Assembly (NCBI RefSeq): GCF_011405515.1 | Contig: NZ_AP022671.1 | Coordinates: 496,001-560,000, forward strand | Length of the DNA: 64,000 nt | Direction: 5' to 3' | Source: Nitrospira sp. KM1 | GTDB lineage: Bacteria; Nitrospirota; Nitrospiria; Nitrospirales; Nitrospiraceae | In this document: piece by piece, positions 52,425-61,613 of the stretch | How positions within the stretch are numbered: position 1 is the first letter of the stretch | Layout of the letters: every line of letters starts with the position of its first letter | The notes under the pieces: model-generated | The model's database searches: none | The model's input: the letters and a program-made list of their open reading frames with translations, nothing else | What the model was told of the DNA's origin: nothing | Position numbers and translations under genes: made by a program

Positions 52425-54812
52425 TTAGTTCGACGCTTGAACGGGGTGTTCCGCCGTGATTTTGTGCGACCCGGCTTCATGATTGAATGCCGCCGGCAAG
52501 ACCTGCTCAATGCGTTCGACCAGTATGAACGTCAAGTCCGAGCGTACTTCTTCCGGCACCTCCCTGAGGTCCTTCTCGTTGGCCTTCGGCAGAATGATTC
52601 GCTTGCTTCCAGCCCTGTGCGCGGCCAAGACTTTTTCCTTGATACCGCCCACCGGTAGAACTAATCCACTCAGACTGATCTCTCCAGTCATCGCGGTATC
52701 ACTTCGAACCGGCCTTCCGACATACGCGGAGGCCAAGGCCGTGGCCATGGTAATCCCCGCCGAAGGTCCATCCTTCGGGATGGCGCCGGACGGAACGTGG
52801 ATATGCACGCCATTTCGCTTGAAGCGCGAAATGTCCAGACCCATTTCTTCGGCGTGAGACCATAGATAGCTTCGCGCAGCTCTCGCGGATTCCTGCATGA
52901 CATCCCCGAGCTGCCCTGTCAGTGTCAGATCATGACTTCCTGGGAGAAGCGTCGTTTCGATGTACAGTACGTCGCCTCCCGTAGGTGTCCATGCCAACCC
53001 GGTGGCTACGCCGACCGGGATATTTTTTCTTGCCTCCTCCGGCATGAACCGTTCCGGACCGAGCCATTCGGAAAGCATAGCCGGCTCGAGTGTGACTGGC
53101 ACTCTGTCCTGACCCTCGGGAAGCTCGGCAAAGGTCAGCGCCACTTTACGGGTCAACCGTCCAAGCATTTGTTCCAGCTGGCGAACGCCGGCTTCTCTAG
53201 TGTATCGCGTGACCACTTGGTCCAAGACATTGTCAGGGAACACAACATGGAAAGAATCCAGCCCGGCCTCTCGCAAGCGTCGCGGCCAGAGATAGCGGCG
53301 GGCGATTTCCGACTTCTCCCGCTCGCTGTATCCGTGAATACGAATGATCTCCATTCGATCGAGCAGAGGCTGGCTGATCGTATCGAGCGTGTTCGCCGTC
53401 GTGATGAAAAAGACCTTTGAAAGGTCGAACGGCAGATCCAGATAGTGATCGCGAAACGTGTGATTTTGCGCCGGGTCGAGAACCTCCAGCAATGCTGCAG
53501 CAGGATCTCCGCGAAAATCTCGACCCATCTTATCCACTTCGTCGAGCATCAGAACCGGATTGTTGACGCCGGCACGGCGCATAGCCTGGATAATCCGGCC
53601 GGGCAGGGCCCCGACGTAGGTGCGCCGATGTCCGCGCAACTCCGCCTCATCATGGACGCCACCCAGACTGAATCGCTCGAACGTTCTTCCCATCGCTCGC
53701 GCAATCGATTGACCGAGGCTCGTCTTTCCGACGCCAGGCGGTCCGACGAGGCAGAGTATGGGAGCTTTTGCGGATGGATTCAGCTTGAGCACTGCCAGAT
53801 GTTCGACAATCCTCTCTTTCACCTCTTTAATGCCATAATGATCATCTTCCAGCACCTGCCGGACTCTGGCCAGATCCAGATGTTCCTCTGACGTTTTTTT
53901 CCACGGCAATTCCAGCACCAGCTCCAGATACGTTCGAAGCACTTGATGATCCGGAGACGAAGGCGGAACCTTACCCAGCCGATTGATCTCCCGTTCGACC
54001 TCCTTACGAACGTGATCGGGAAGATCGGCCTCTTCAATCTGCCTCTTGAGGTTGGCAAGACCGCTTTCGTCGCTCTCATCTTCGCCAAGCTCTTGCTGAA
54101 TAGCTTTTAGTTGCTCTCGGAGAATGTATTCCCGCTGGTTCTTGCCGATTTTCGCCTGCGCGTCACTCGTGATCTTCTCACGCAACTGCATGATCTGAAT
54201 TTCTTTTGAGAGCGAGCCGTACAAGGATCGCAAAAGTTCTACGAGAGAAGAACTCTCCAGGAGTTTTTGTTCCTCTTTTACGGTCAGATTCAGCAGGGAG
54301 GCCACTCGATAGGCCAAGGACGACGGATTTTCTTCGTTGCGGAACGAGGCGGTAGCCTCTTCAATGCCCGGGCTCTGCACTAATCGGGGAAGATCGGTGA
54401 CAAGCTCCTGTATGGCACGGTGCAGTGCCTGAACCTCACGGTCCTGGTCCATCGGTAATTCGAGCCTCCGGGCCTGTGCGAGCATGTAGGGAGCGGTCTG
54501 CTCGGCCTTTACCAAGGCCACGCGTTCAAGACCCTGGACAAACGCGTGGATCGTGCCGTCCTCCGAGCGCGCAATCTGTTTCACAACGGCTTTCGTACCG
54601 ATCGTGTACAGATCTTCCAAGCGCGGATCCTCGGTTCCGGGATCGCGTTGGGCGACCACTAAAATGGTCTTGTCTTCTGTCTTGAGAGCAGCGTTGACGG
54701 CGGCAACCGATCGCTCCCGGCCAACGGTGACGGGCATTAATATTCCTGGAAACAACACCGTGCGTTTGATCGGCAATACAGGTAGAGTCACAGTGAGATG
54801 ATGATTGCTCAT
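52425..54812 (-). CDS. lon: ATP-dependent Lon protease
   Basis: 795 residues: N-terminal LonN substrate-binding domain (about 5-200), AAA+ module with Walker A GPPGVGKTS near 358, Walker B region PVLMLDEVDKM near 420, and the protease domain with catalytic Ser in PKDGPSAG near 680 and Lys in GGIKEKVLAAH near 725. It degrades misfolded and regulatory proteins in the cytosol. Complete and of normal length. Confidence 0.97.
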   Translation of the reverse strand: MSNHHLTVTLPVLPIKRTVLFPGILMPVTVGRERSVAAVNAALKTEDKTILVVAQRDPGTEDPRLEDLYTIGTKAVVKQIARSEDGTIHAFVQGLERVALVKAEQTAPYMLAQARRLELPMDQDREVQALHRAIQELVTDLPRLVQSPGIEEATASFRNEENPSSLAYRVASLLNLTVKEEQKLLESSSLVELLRSLYGSLSKEIQIMQLREKITSDAQAKIGKNQREYILREQLKAIQQELGEDESDESGLANLKRQIEEADLPDHVRKEVEREINRLGKVPPSSPDHQVLRTYLELVLELPWKKTSEEHLDLARVRQVLEDDHYGIKEVKERIVEHLAVLKLNPSAKAPILCLVGPPGVGKTSLGQSIARAMGRTFERFSLGGVHDEAELRGHRRTYVGALPGRIIQAMRRAGVNNPVLMLDEVDKMGRDFRGDPAAALLEVLDPAQNHTFRDHYLDLPFDLSKVFFITTANTLDTISQPLLDRMEIIRIHGYSEREKSEIARRYLWPRRLREAGLDSFHVVFPDNVLDQVVTRYTREAGVRQLEQMLGRLTRKVALTFAELPEGQDRVPVTLEPAMLSEWLGPERFMPEEARKNIPVGVATGLAWTPTGGDVLYIETTLLPGSHDLTLTGQLGDVMQESARAARSYLWSHAEEMGLDISRFKRNGVHIHVPSGAIPKDGPSAGITMATALASAYVGRPVRSDTAMTGEISLSGLVLPVGGIKEKVLAAHRAGSKRIILPKANEKDLREVPEEVRSDLTFILVERIEQVLPAAFNHEAGSHKITAEHPVQASN

Positions 54813-54948
54813 GGGAATCCTCCCTTCCAGATCATACCAGCCTAAATCACTTTTAGTCGTTACGCCGAGATAGGCCTGGTTAGAACGAAGTCAAGGCGAG
54901 CTTCGATTTGGTGGGGCCGAGACGCTTCGCATGCAGATTAAAAACTCA

Positions 54949-56973
54949 TTAGCGATCTATGAATATTCCTCCCTCCGGATAGCGGAACATCTTTCCGTCA
55001 GAAGGCTGAGTATCGGATGGCGGTCCCGCCCCAATCCCGATGGTATAGGTGTCAACGCCGTGAAGATCCACAAAAGCTGCAATTCCTTGTTCCGATGATA
55101 CACCAAAACCGGACTTGACCCGATATTGGTCATTCCCGGCTTCATCGATGAACAACCCCCACCCTGAATAATCGGCGACACCCAGTCCGCTTGTCCGACT
55201 GAATTCGTAGCGATCCTTTCCATTCCCGCTATCGACCATCATGCTGACTCCATGGTCCCATGCCACTCCGCCGTTGTAGAATGGGCCGCCTGAATCATAT
55301 TGATCATCTCCTTCACGATCGTTGAACAGTCCGACACCGTAATGAGCCGAAGATCCATGTCCATAGCGGGCCGCGCGATAGCTGTCGTTCCCGGCTAAAT
55401 CAAGCAAAACCCCTGCGCCGAAGAAATATCCGTGCCCTTGTGAAAAATTCGCGCTGTGGTACATGTCGTCGCCTTCAATATCCAGTAGGAGGCCCCAACC
55501 GCCGGCCATGCTGAGGCCCTTCCAATCTGTGCGATTGGTCAAGATGCGCTTACCGGCACCACTGCCCAAACCAAAACAATCGTACTGAAACATGGGATCT
55601 CCGGGCTTTCCTTTCGGGGCATCCTCTGCATTGTATGCACTCGGGTATTTGTCACCGCATTGGTATTGGTCGTTTCCGCGCACATCGACAAGTGCGCCAA
55701 GGCCGGAAGGCCCTCCGAAGCCGATTGCAAAACCATGACTGGTATATCGGTCATTACCTTCAAGGTCGTATAACAACCCCAGACCATGACTCGCCGCTCC
55801 CTGTGTGAATCGTCCTCCCATATAGGCGTCGTTTCCTCCGGCATCAAACAGGATTCCAATACCGCCAAATCCCGTTCCGCCGGATCCCAGGTCGAGCTGG
55901 TACACGTCGTCCCCGGCAAGATCCGCGAGTAGTCCGACGCCCAGCCGCCCTGTCGCCAACCCCAGCGCATCTCCGTTATAGGTGTCATTGCCAATCATAT
56001 CTATCACCACGGCATTGCCATGGTCGGCATCGGTCGATGCCGCGATCATTCCGCGGTACAGATCGTCTCCTCCCACGTCTATGACGAGAGCAAATCTCTT
56101 ATCCAATTCGTACGTATTCGATCCCTGACCTCCGATCACGACCAAACCGTAGGAAGTCTCTTCGACGTACAGCACATCCCCTGTGATTCCAGAAGGAATA
56201 TGCGGTTGCGGAAGGGGAGTCGGAAAGGCCTGCGGCAGATAGGGGAGCCAGCGACTGTTGCTCAAACGGGCCAGTATCTGAGCGGCGGCGATGAGGTTCG
56301 AATAATCGACTTGCTCTTCCATGACATCCGCAAAGTGCAGTTCCGGCTTCATGCCTTCGACGAGTTTCGACGACGGGGATGATATTTGAGGCACAAATGA
56401 CTGCACAAAGCTCTTGGCTTGCCGAAATAGAAACTGCCGATCATCTTCACTCAGTTGCCCCAGGGCCTTGGCCCGATGTTGCTCCGCCTGCTCAAGCGTT
56501 TCCAGCATAAACCTGGACAGGCTCTCCGGAGACGGTCCAAGTGGAAGAGGAACCGGCCTTTGGAAGGTCGAGGTGCGATCCATACCAGCTTCAAGCACAT
56601 CGAGCAGGCCAGGAAGCGCAAGGCTTCCTCCTTCAGCCAGTTCGGCAATCAGCAATGCCTGCTCTTCGAGATTCATCAAGCCGCTCCAAGGGTGCTGCAG
56701 CGCATCAGACACAAGTCGGCGCTTGAACCGGCCAGGAACGTTACGGATGGAATCATGACTCTTCGCCAGATCAAGCTGGGCTATCCCGGCCATTCGTTCC
56801 ACGTCCGGACGAATAGCCGGCATCAGGCGTTCAATGACGGAATCTCTGAGAGCACTTTTTGATTTCTCAGATGGCGGCGGCCCCAGTAACGCAAACATCT
56901 TCTGAACCTGGGTGCAACCAGCCAAGGTAAACAGCAGCAGGATGATTACCAACGTGCGGGAAGCGGTACCCAT
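54949..56973 (-). CDS. GND-repeat lipoprotein
   Basis: 674 residues from ATG 56973. A signal peptide ends in a lipobox LAGC (Cys near 20). Residues 30-300 are helical with few hints. From about 320 to the end, a 30-35-residue unit repeats about 12 times, with core (G)(N/D)DxY (for example GGDDLY, GNDTYN, GDDVYQ, GNDAYM, GNDRYT, GNDQYQ) after GxGxLxD, a beta-solenoid reminiscent of RTX calcium-binding repeats. Probably on the outer membrane. I do not recognise a named family. Calcium binding or a structural role is inferred. Confidence 0.8.
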   Translation of the reverse strand: MGTASRTLVIILLLFTLAGCTQVQKMFALLGPPPSEKSKSALRDSVIERLMPAIRPDVERMAGIAQLDLAKSHDSIRNVPGRFKRRLVSDALQHPWSGLMNLEEQALLIAELAEGGSLALPGLLDVLEAGMDRTSTFQRPVPLPLGPSPESLSRFMLETLEQAEQHRAKALGQLSEDDRQFLFRQAKSFVQSFVPQISSPSSKLVEGMKPELHFADVMEEQVDYSNLIAAAQILARLSNSRWLPYLPQAFPTPLPQPHIPSGITGDVLYVEETSYGLVVIGGQGSNTYELDKRFALVIDVGGDDLYRGMIAASTDADHGNAVVIDMIGNDTYNGDALGLATGRLGVGLLADLAGDDVYQLDLGSGGTGFGGIGILFDAGGNDAYMGGRFTQGAASHGLGLLYDLEGNDRYTSHGFAIGFGGPSGLGALVDVRGNDQYQCGDKYPSAYNAEDAPKGKPGDPMFQYDCFGLGSGAGKRILTNRTDWKGLSMAGGWGLLLDIEGDDMYHSANFSQGHGYFFGAGVLLDLAGNDSYRAARYGHGSSAHYGVGLFNDREGDDQYDSGGPFYNGGVAWDHGVSMMVDSGNGKDRYEFSRTSGLGVADYSGWGLFIDEAGNDQYRVKSGFGVSSEQGIAAFVDLHGVDTYTIGIGAGPPSDTQPSDGKMFRYPEGGIFIDR

Positions 56974-56995
56974 GAGTATATCTATTTCACGAACA

Positions 56996-58183
56996 CTACA
57001 TCGTCTTCGCGGTAGCACGTGCCAATCGAGCCTGCTTTCGCATAGGCCCTTCCACAATCTTGAATTCGTAGAAGCGACACTCCAGCGACCCGTTGAACAG
57101 CGGGGTCCTCTTGGACGGAGCCAGGCCAATCAATTTGGGCAGGCGAAGATCAGCGGTCAGAATATAGGCGCGCCATCCCATAAAGCGTTGTTTGAGCCAG
57201 TCTCCCATCTTTGGGTAGAAATCTTCGAGTTGATCACGGCTTCGCAAACGAACACCATATGGGGGGTTAATTACCAAGATTCCCTGCTTGTCAGGAGCAT
57301 CGAGGTCGAGCAGTTCGCTCTGTCGGAGTCTGATATCAGTTTCCACTCCCGCATTACGAAACGTACGCTGTGCGACGCTGATCGCGGCCCCATCATGATC
57401 CGAGGCATAGACGACCGAAGGTATCCTCGAGTGTTGAGCAGCACGCGCAGCATACCGCACCTGGTTCCACTGCGCGTGGTCGTGCACAATCAACCGCTCG
57501 AAGGCAAACCGCCGCGAAAGCCCCGGAGCAATGTGTCGCGCGAACAATGCCGCTTCGAGTGGAATGGTACCGCTGCCACACATGGGATCGAGCAAGGTGT
57601 CCTGCGGCGTCCAGCCTGCTAATTGTAGAAGCCCTGCCGCCAGATTTTCACGAATTGGCGCGTCCACCGACATGGCGCGATGGCCGCGCTTAAACAGTCC
57701 CTCACCTGATGTGTCCAGGTACAAGGTAATCGATTCCTCGTCGAGAAATGCATCGAGCCGAATGTCCGGCATGTGAGTATTCACGGTGGGGCGCCTACCA
57801 CGGACCGCGACGAACTTGTCACACACGGCGTCCTTGATCCGAAGGGTGACAAAATCAAGGCTCGAAAGGGGGCAACGGTGCGCACTGACCTTTACCTTTA
57901 TAGTTTGTGCGGGTGTGAACCAGTCAGGCCAAGACAGCCCGTATGCCGCGCGGTAGATGTCGTGCTCCGTGCGGTAGGACGCATAACCCACCTTCCAGAG
58001 AATCCGACTGGCAAGGCGGCTATGCAGATTGATTCGATACATGATCGTCCACGGCGCGTGGAAACCGACTCCACCCTCGACCCTGTTGGTCTCGGATACA
58101 CCCAATGATCCAAGCTCCTGTTCCAGGAGTGATTCCAACCCTCGCGGGCAAGGTGCAAAGAACTGATGATTTATGCTATCCAT
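56996..58183 (-). CDS. THUMP-domain rRNA methyltransferase (RlmL N-terminal-like)
   Basis: 395 residues from ATG 58183. FFAPCPRGLESLLEQEL opens a ferredoxin-like/THUMP region (1-165), then PIRENLAAGLLQLAGW, the SAM motif LLDPMCGSGTIPLEAAL near 208 and the catalytic NPPYGVRL near 305. This is the layout of the 23S rRNA G2445 N2-methyltransferase part of RlmL (YcbY); the second, RlmK, part is absent, which is usual outside gammaproteobacteria. Divergent from the NUDIX gene. Confidence 0.9.
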   Translation of the reverse strand: MDSINHQFFAPCPRGLESLLEQELGSLGVSETNRVEGGVGFHAPWTIMYRINLHSRLASRILWKVGYASYRTEHDIYRAAYGLSWPDWFTPAQTIKVKVSAHRCPLSSLDFVTLRIKDAVCDKFVAVRGRRPTVNTHMPDIRLDAFLDEESITLYLDTSGEGLFKRGHRAMSVDAPIRENLAAGLLQLAGWTPQDTLLDPMCGSGTIPLEAALFARHIAPGLSRRFAFERLIVHDHAQWNQVRYAARAAQHSRIPSVVYASDHDGAAISVAQRTFRNAGVETDIRLRQSELLDLDAPDKQGILVINPPYGVRLRSRDQLEDFYPKMGDWLKQRFMGWRAYILTADLRLPKLIGLAPSKRTPLFNGSLECRFYEFKIVEGPMRKQARLARATAKTM

Positions 58184-58238
58184 TTTGGGGTGAGGGCGGC
58201 AATGCTTCGATGGCATCGATTCTGAGGACGGATGCAAC

Positions 58239-58781
58239 ATGAATTTCTGCAGCGCCTGCGGCAAACCCGTGTCGCAGAAGATCCCGCCGGGCGACAATCG
58301 ATTGAGATTTGTCTGCGGTTCATGTCAAGTCATTCATTACCACAACCCTAAGATCGTCGCCGGCTGCATTCCCCAGTGGGAAGACCAGATCCTCCTCTGC
58401 CGCCGCGCAATCGAGCCGAAATCCGGCCTGTGGACGTTTCCTGCCGGCTTCATGGAAATCGGCGAAAGCGCCGAACAGGCTGCGTTGCGAGAAACGGTCG
58501 AGGAAGCCAGGGCCGATGTCGTGCTGACCACTCTACACTCGGTGCTGAGTTTGCCGCGAATCGGCCAAGTCTATATCGTATTCGCGGGCAAGATGCTGTC
58601 AAAACGATTCGAAGCGGGCATCGAAAGTCTTGAGGTGCAGCTGTTTCGTCTTTCCGACATTCCCTGGGATCAGATCGCGTTTACCGTCGTCAGCGAAGCC
58701 TTGCAGCATTACGTTGAAGATGTTGCCCGGGGGTCGTTCACGCTTCACGTCGCAAGCGTGCCTGATCAGATTGTCTCATGA
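58239..58781 (+). CDS. NUDIX hydrolase with N-terminal zinc ribbon
   Basis: 180 residues. CSACG and CGSC (two Cys pairs, residues 4-30) form a zinc ribbon, then IVAGCIPQWEDQILLCRRA and the Nudix box GFMEIGESAEQAALRETVEEA near 68-88 (the usual Gly after EE is Ala). The NudC-like zinc ribbon suggests a NAD- or ADP-ribose-type nucleotide substrate, unproven. The stop overlaps the convergent toxin gene by six bases. Confidence 0.88.
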   Translation: MNFCSACGKPVSQKIPPGDNRLRFVCGSCQVIHYHNPKIVAGCIPQWEDQILLCRRAIEPKSGLWTFPAGFMEIGESAEQAALRETVEEARADVVLTTLHSVLSLPRIGQVYIVFAGKMLSKRFEAGIESLEVQLFRLSDIPWDQIAFTVVSEALQHYVEDVARGSFTLHVASVPDQIVS

Positions 58782-59063
58782 CGGAGAGGAGCCCCCGCAC
58801 CGTGGACGACATTGCTCGCTCGGAACTATTGCCTCAATGAGTACGAGTTCATCGGTCTCGTCGATCCGATAAAATATCCGCCAATCGTTGACCGCATATT
58901 TGAAGACGCCTGCCAAACCCGGTTCAGCATTTTCGTGACGTAAATTGGCAATGTTTGAGGCGATCCACTTCGTTTTGTCGAACAAACGCTGCGCCATGGC
59001 AGAGTCCAGTCCGCGTAGATCTTGGACAATTAAGGGATGGAACGCCATTCTATACCAGGCCAT
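58776..59063 (-). CDS. RelE/ParE-family toxin
   Basis: 95 residues with the RelE-fold pattern: AFHPLIVQDLRGLDSAMAQRLFDKTKWI, NAEPGLAGVFKYAVNDWRIFYRID and ELVLIEAI. Most such toxins are mRNA interferases on the ribosome. The gene follows its antitoxin at three bases, so the two form one unit. The C-terminal 15 residues are extra to the fold. Confidence 0.85.
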   Translation of the reverse strand: MAWYRMAFHPLIVQDLRGLDSAMAQRLFDKTKWIASNIANLRHENAEPGLAGVFKYAVNDWRIFYRIDETDELVLIEAIVPSEQCRPRCGGSSPS

Positions 59064-59066
59064 AGA

Positions 59067-59270
59067 CTACCAGCGAAGTCCGAGCCTATCCGCGACCTCT
59101 TCACCCGAAAGCCGTTCTGCCTCCGTCAGCGCAACTTTGAGACGAGCGCGCAACGTCTCGCCGAGCGAGAGGCCTAGATCGGGATCGCCGATCAATTCCC
59201 GCAAGCGATCATCAACAAGACCGCGTACCAGTTCCTTCAGTTGAGCAGGCGTTAATGCGGACAGATCCAT
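59067..59270 (-). CDS. Antitoxin of the RelE-type pair
   Basis: 67 residues, helical and charged (PAQLKELVRGLVDDRLREL, LGETLRARLKVALTEAERL, SGEEVADRLGL). It lies just upstream of the toxin gene, as usual for type II systems. No named DNA-binding motif stands out, so it is identified by position and size. Confidence 0.75.
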   Translation of the reverse strand: MDLSALTPAQLKELVRGLVDDRLRELIGDPDLGLSLGETLRARLKVALTEAERLSGEEVADRLGLRW

Positions 59271-59324
59271 CTGTGGGCAAGAATACGGGGCGAATGCACC
59301 AAATGCAATACGAGAGGACGTGCT

Positions 59325-59651
59325 TTACGTGGGAATGGGACGGGCTTCCAGTTCCTTCAGCAGTAATCCTAGACGAGCCGAGTCGGCGGGCGCAATCGAC
59401 AAAAACTCCATTCCCATCCCGTGAGCACCGCACCACCGTATGGCAGCATTGTCAATTCTAATCGGCTGAGAGGCTCCGCTGACGTGAAGCAGCAGGCTCA
59501 TTTGCATACCGGTGAAAGGTTTAATCAAGCTTTCGATCCGACAGCCTTTTGCCGACAGGTCTCGCACCGACCCTTGATGTTTGAACTGGTCCTTGTGAAT
59601 CACCGTACTGCTCATGGCGACGGCAAATCGCTTGAACTTCCTTGTGACCAT
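59325..59651 (-). CDS. PilZ-domain protein
   Basis: 108 residues from ATG 59651 (a TTG at 59741 would add 30 residues). RKFKRF near residue 4 is the RxxxR and VRDLSAKGCRIES near 30 the D/NxSxxG of the c-di-GMP-binding PilZ domain; GMGMEFL closes it. It probably binds c-di-GMP and works by contact with a partner. No partner in the window. Confidence 0.8.
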   Translation of the reverse strand: MVTRKFKRFAVAMSSTVIHKDQFKHQGSVRDLSAKGCRIESLIKPFTGMQMSLLLHVSGASQPIRIDNAAIRWCGAHGMGMEFLSIAPADSARLGLLLKELEARPIPT

Positions 59652-59824
59652 ACTCGGTTTGGGCGGCTTCCGTTGATCGAAAGGTGAAAAGCGCGGAGGG
59701 TGACTTGATGAGAGGCTAGTATTCACCGGTTGTATTGTCAAGAATTCTCAGTCAAACCGGGGGCGAACCCCACCCACTGTGTCTGGAAGACTGTCATTGA
59801 CGTACGTGTCTCGATCCCAGCCGG

Positions 59825-60319
59825 TCACCAACCACGCCCCCAATGTCCATAGAACCTGGGACCCCAATACGGATGGTAATAATAGGGAGGCCCATAAATT
59901 CTCGGCCGGCCCAAATAGAGCCCAAAGCCTATGGTCGGGGGGTACACATAGCTGTACGCGTAGGGGGGAGGAACAACTGCAGGAGCTAAAGAATAGGGTG
60001 GGGAGACAGATTGTTTTTGCATAGTTGCTGCAGTCGCAGCCTGTCGATCCATTTGGCTCTTTAGTTGATTCATGGCCTCCTGCTGTGCCTGCACCTGTCC
60101 TTCTAACTTCCCAATCCGCTCACGTTGATGTTCGATGAATGCGTTCAAACAACGTGTTTGGGCTTCCTCGCTATAATTCGAGCATTCCCACGGAACTGGC
60201 GAGGCGGCGTGAGCCAAGAGAGGAGTCGAGAGAATTGCCGCGATCCCGATGAAGAGGGATATGACGAAAAGGTACGAAACTTTTCGGACAACCACTGTTG
60301 TGAAGCTTTGACCGTTCAT
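59825..60319 (-). CDS. Exported coiled-coil protein with Tyr/Pro/Gly-rich tail
   Basis: 164 residues: a signal peptide (about 12-38), a Cys-containing segment, a coiled coil (RIGKLEGQVQAQQEAMNQLKSQ, 70-95) and a tail rich in Tyr, Pro and Gly. Probably periplasmic or surface-exposed. No family recognised. Confidence 0.6.
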   Translation of the reverse strand: MNGQSFTTVVVRKVSYLFVISLFIGIAAILSTPLLAHAASPVPWECSNYSEEAQTRCLNAFIEHQRERIGKLEGQVQAQQEAMNQLKSQMDRQAATAATMQKQSVSPPYSLAPAVVPPPYAYSYVYPPTIGFGLYLGRPRIYGPPYYYHPYWGPRFYGHWGRGW

Positions 60320-60478
60320 GAGGTCATCTTCCTCGTACGCAATTTATGCTTTCAGCATACCATCTGGGCGTGTCCTGTTACAGATGCCTTCCCGCACACC
60401 ATCTCGACGCCTGCCGCCAATTCCTCTCGTTGATTTTGTGAGGGGAGCCTCATAGAATGCGGCCCCGAGAGATATGCA

Positions 60479-61207
60479 ATGAAACCCGAAAAAACGTCAT
60501 CCATTCCAGAATCCCGTGCGCCTGTCAGGGCTTCCAAGCCCTCCACGGTTCCCCGTCGATTGAAACATCGATTTCAGCGGCGGCTGCTCTCCTGGTATGC
60601 AAAGCATGGAAGAGACCTGCCTTGGCGACGGACGACCAATCCTTACCACATCCTCATTTCAGAAGTGATGCTACAGCAAACTCAAGTCGATCGCGTCGTC
60701 CCCAAATATCACGAATTTGTTACTCGCTACCCATCGTTGAAGGATCTGGCAAAGGCGGCTGTACAGGACGTCAAAAAAACTTGGTATCCGCTTGGCTATA
60801 ACATCAGGCCGGTGCGGTTACACAGCATTGCCTGCGAAACGGTTGAACGGTACGGAGGACAGCTTCCTAAGGAAGCGGATGAACTCCTTTCATTTAAGGG
60901 AATCGGGCGGTATACCGCGGGTGCCATTCGGTCGTTCGCCTTCAACGAAGACGCACCGATACTGGATACCAATGTGATTCGTGTTCTTCATCGGGTGTTC
61001 ATCGCCAAAGGCGAACCGAAGAACTCGAAGGCCGCACTGTGGGCTTTGTCCGAATCCTTGATTCCGAAAGGAAAAGGCTACGATTTTAACCAAGCACTCA
61101 TGGATTTTGGCGCCACCTGTTGTACGGCAAGAAATCCTTCCTGTCGACGCTGTCCCATGAGACCAATATGCAGGACGTATCCATTCGGATCCGGCAAAAC
61201 AGATTAG
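60479..61207 (+). CDS. mutY: A/G-specific adenine glycosylase, short form lacking the C-terminal domain
   Basis: 242 residues. The HhH-GPD glycosylase domain has SEVMLQQTQVDRV near 62 (catalytic Glu), GIGRYTAGAIRSFAFNEDAPILDTNV near 140-165 (HhH and catalytic Asp) and a C-terminal iron-sulfur loop with Cys spacing CX6CX2CX5C (CTARNPSCRRCPMRPIC). Typical MutY is about 350 residues with a MutT-like C-terminal domain that recognises 8-oxoG; that domain is missing and a stand-alone NUDIX gene starts right after. It removes adenine mispaired with 8-oxoG. The first 28 residues are extra. Confidence 0.9.
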   Translation: MKPEKTSSIPESRAPVRASKPSTVPRRLKHRFQRRLLSWYAKHGRDLPWRRTTNPYHILISEVMLQQTQVDRVVPKYHEFVTRYPSLKDLAKAAVQDVKKTWYPLGYNIRPVRLHSIACETVERYGGQLPKEADELLSFKGIGRYTAGAIRSFAFNEDAPILDTNVIRVLHRVFIAKGEPKNSKAALWALSESLIPKGKGYDFNQALMDFGATCCTARNPSCRRCPMRPICRTYPFGSGKTD

Positions 61208-61208
61208 C

Positions 61209-61613
61209 ATGAACGTGATAGAAGTGGCTGCCGGTCTGATCGAAGATCATGGGCGATATCTGGTGGCGAAGCGAGCGCCAGGCGTCCATCTCGCAGGATT
61301 CTGGGAATTCCCTGGTGGGAAACGAGAAGCAGGGGAAAGTTTCGAAGAATGTCTGAGGCGGGAATTGCATGAAGAGCTGAACGTGCGAATTGATCTTCCT
61401 GTTTCGTTCCGGATCGTTCGGCATGCGTATCCGGACAAGACGGTGGAACTGCATTTTTTTCGCTGCACAATACAAGAGGGAACAGCTGTCGCCCTCGGTA
61501 GTTCAGAAATTCGTTGGGTCTATCCCCATGAGATGAAACACCTGTCATTTCCTCCAGCAGACCAAACCATCGTGGACGCGCTGCTACAGAACGATCCGGG
61601 AATACGAATATGA
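61209..61613 (+). CDS. MutT-like NUDIX hydrolase
   Basis: 134 residues with a full Nudix box (GGKREAGESFEECLRRELHEEL near 37-58). WEFPGGKREAGE and the length fit 8-oxo-dGTP diphosphatases. It follows the short mutY at once, and may supply the missing C-terminal function, or clean the nucleotide pool. Its stop overlaps the exonuclease start (ATGA). Confidence 0.9.
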   Translation: MNVIEVAAGLIEDHGRYLVAKRAPGVHLAGFWEFPGGKREAGESFEECLRRELHEELNVRIDLPVSFRIVRHAYPDKTVELHFFRCTIQEGTAVALGSSEIRWVYPHEMKHLSFPPADQTIVDALLQNDPGIRI

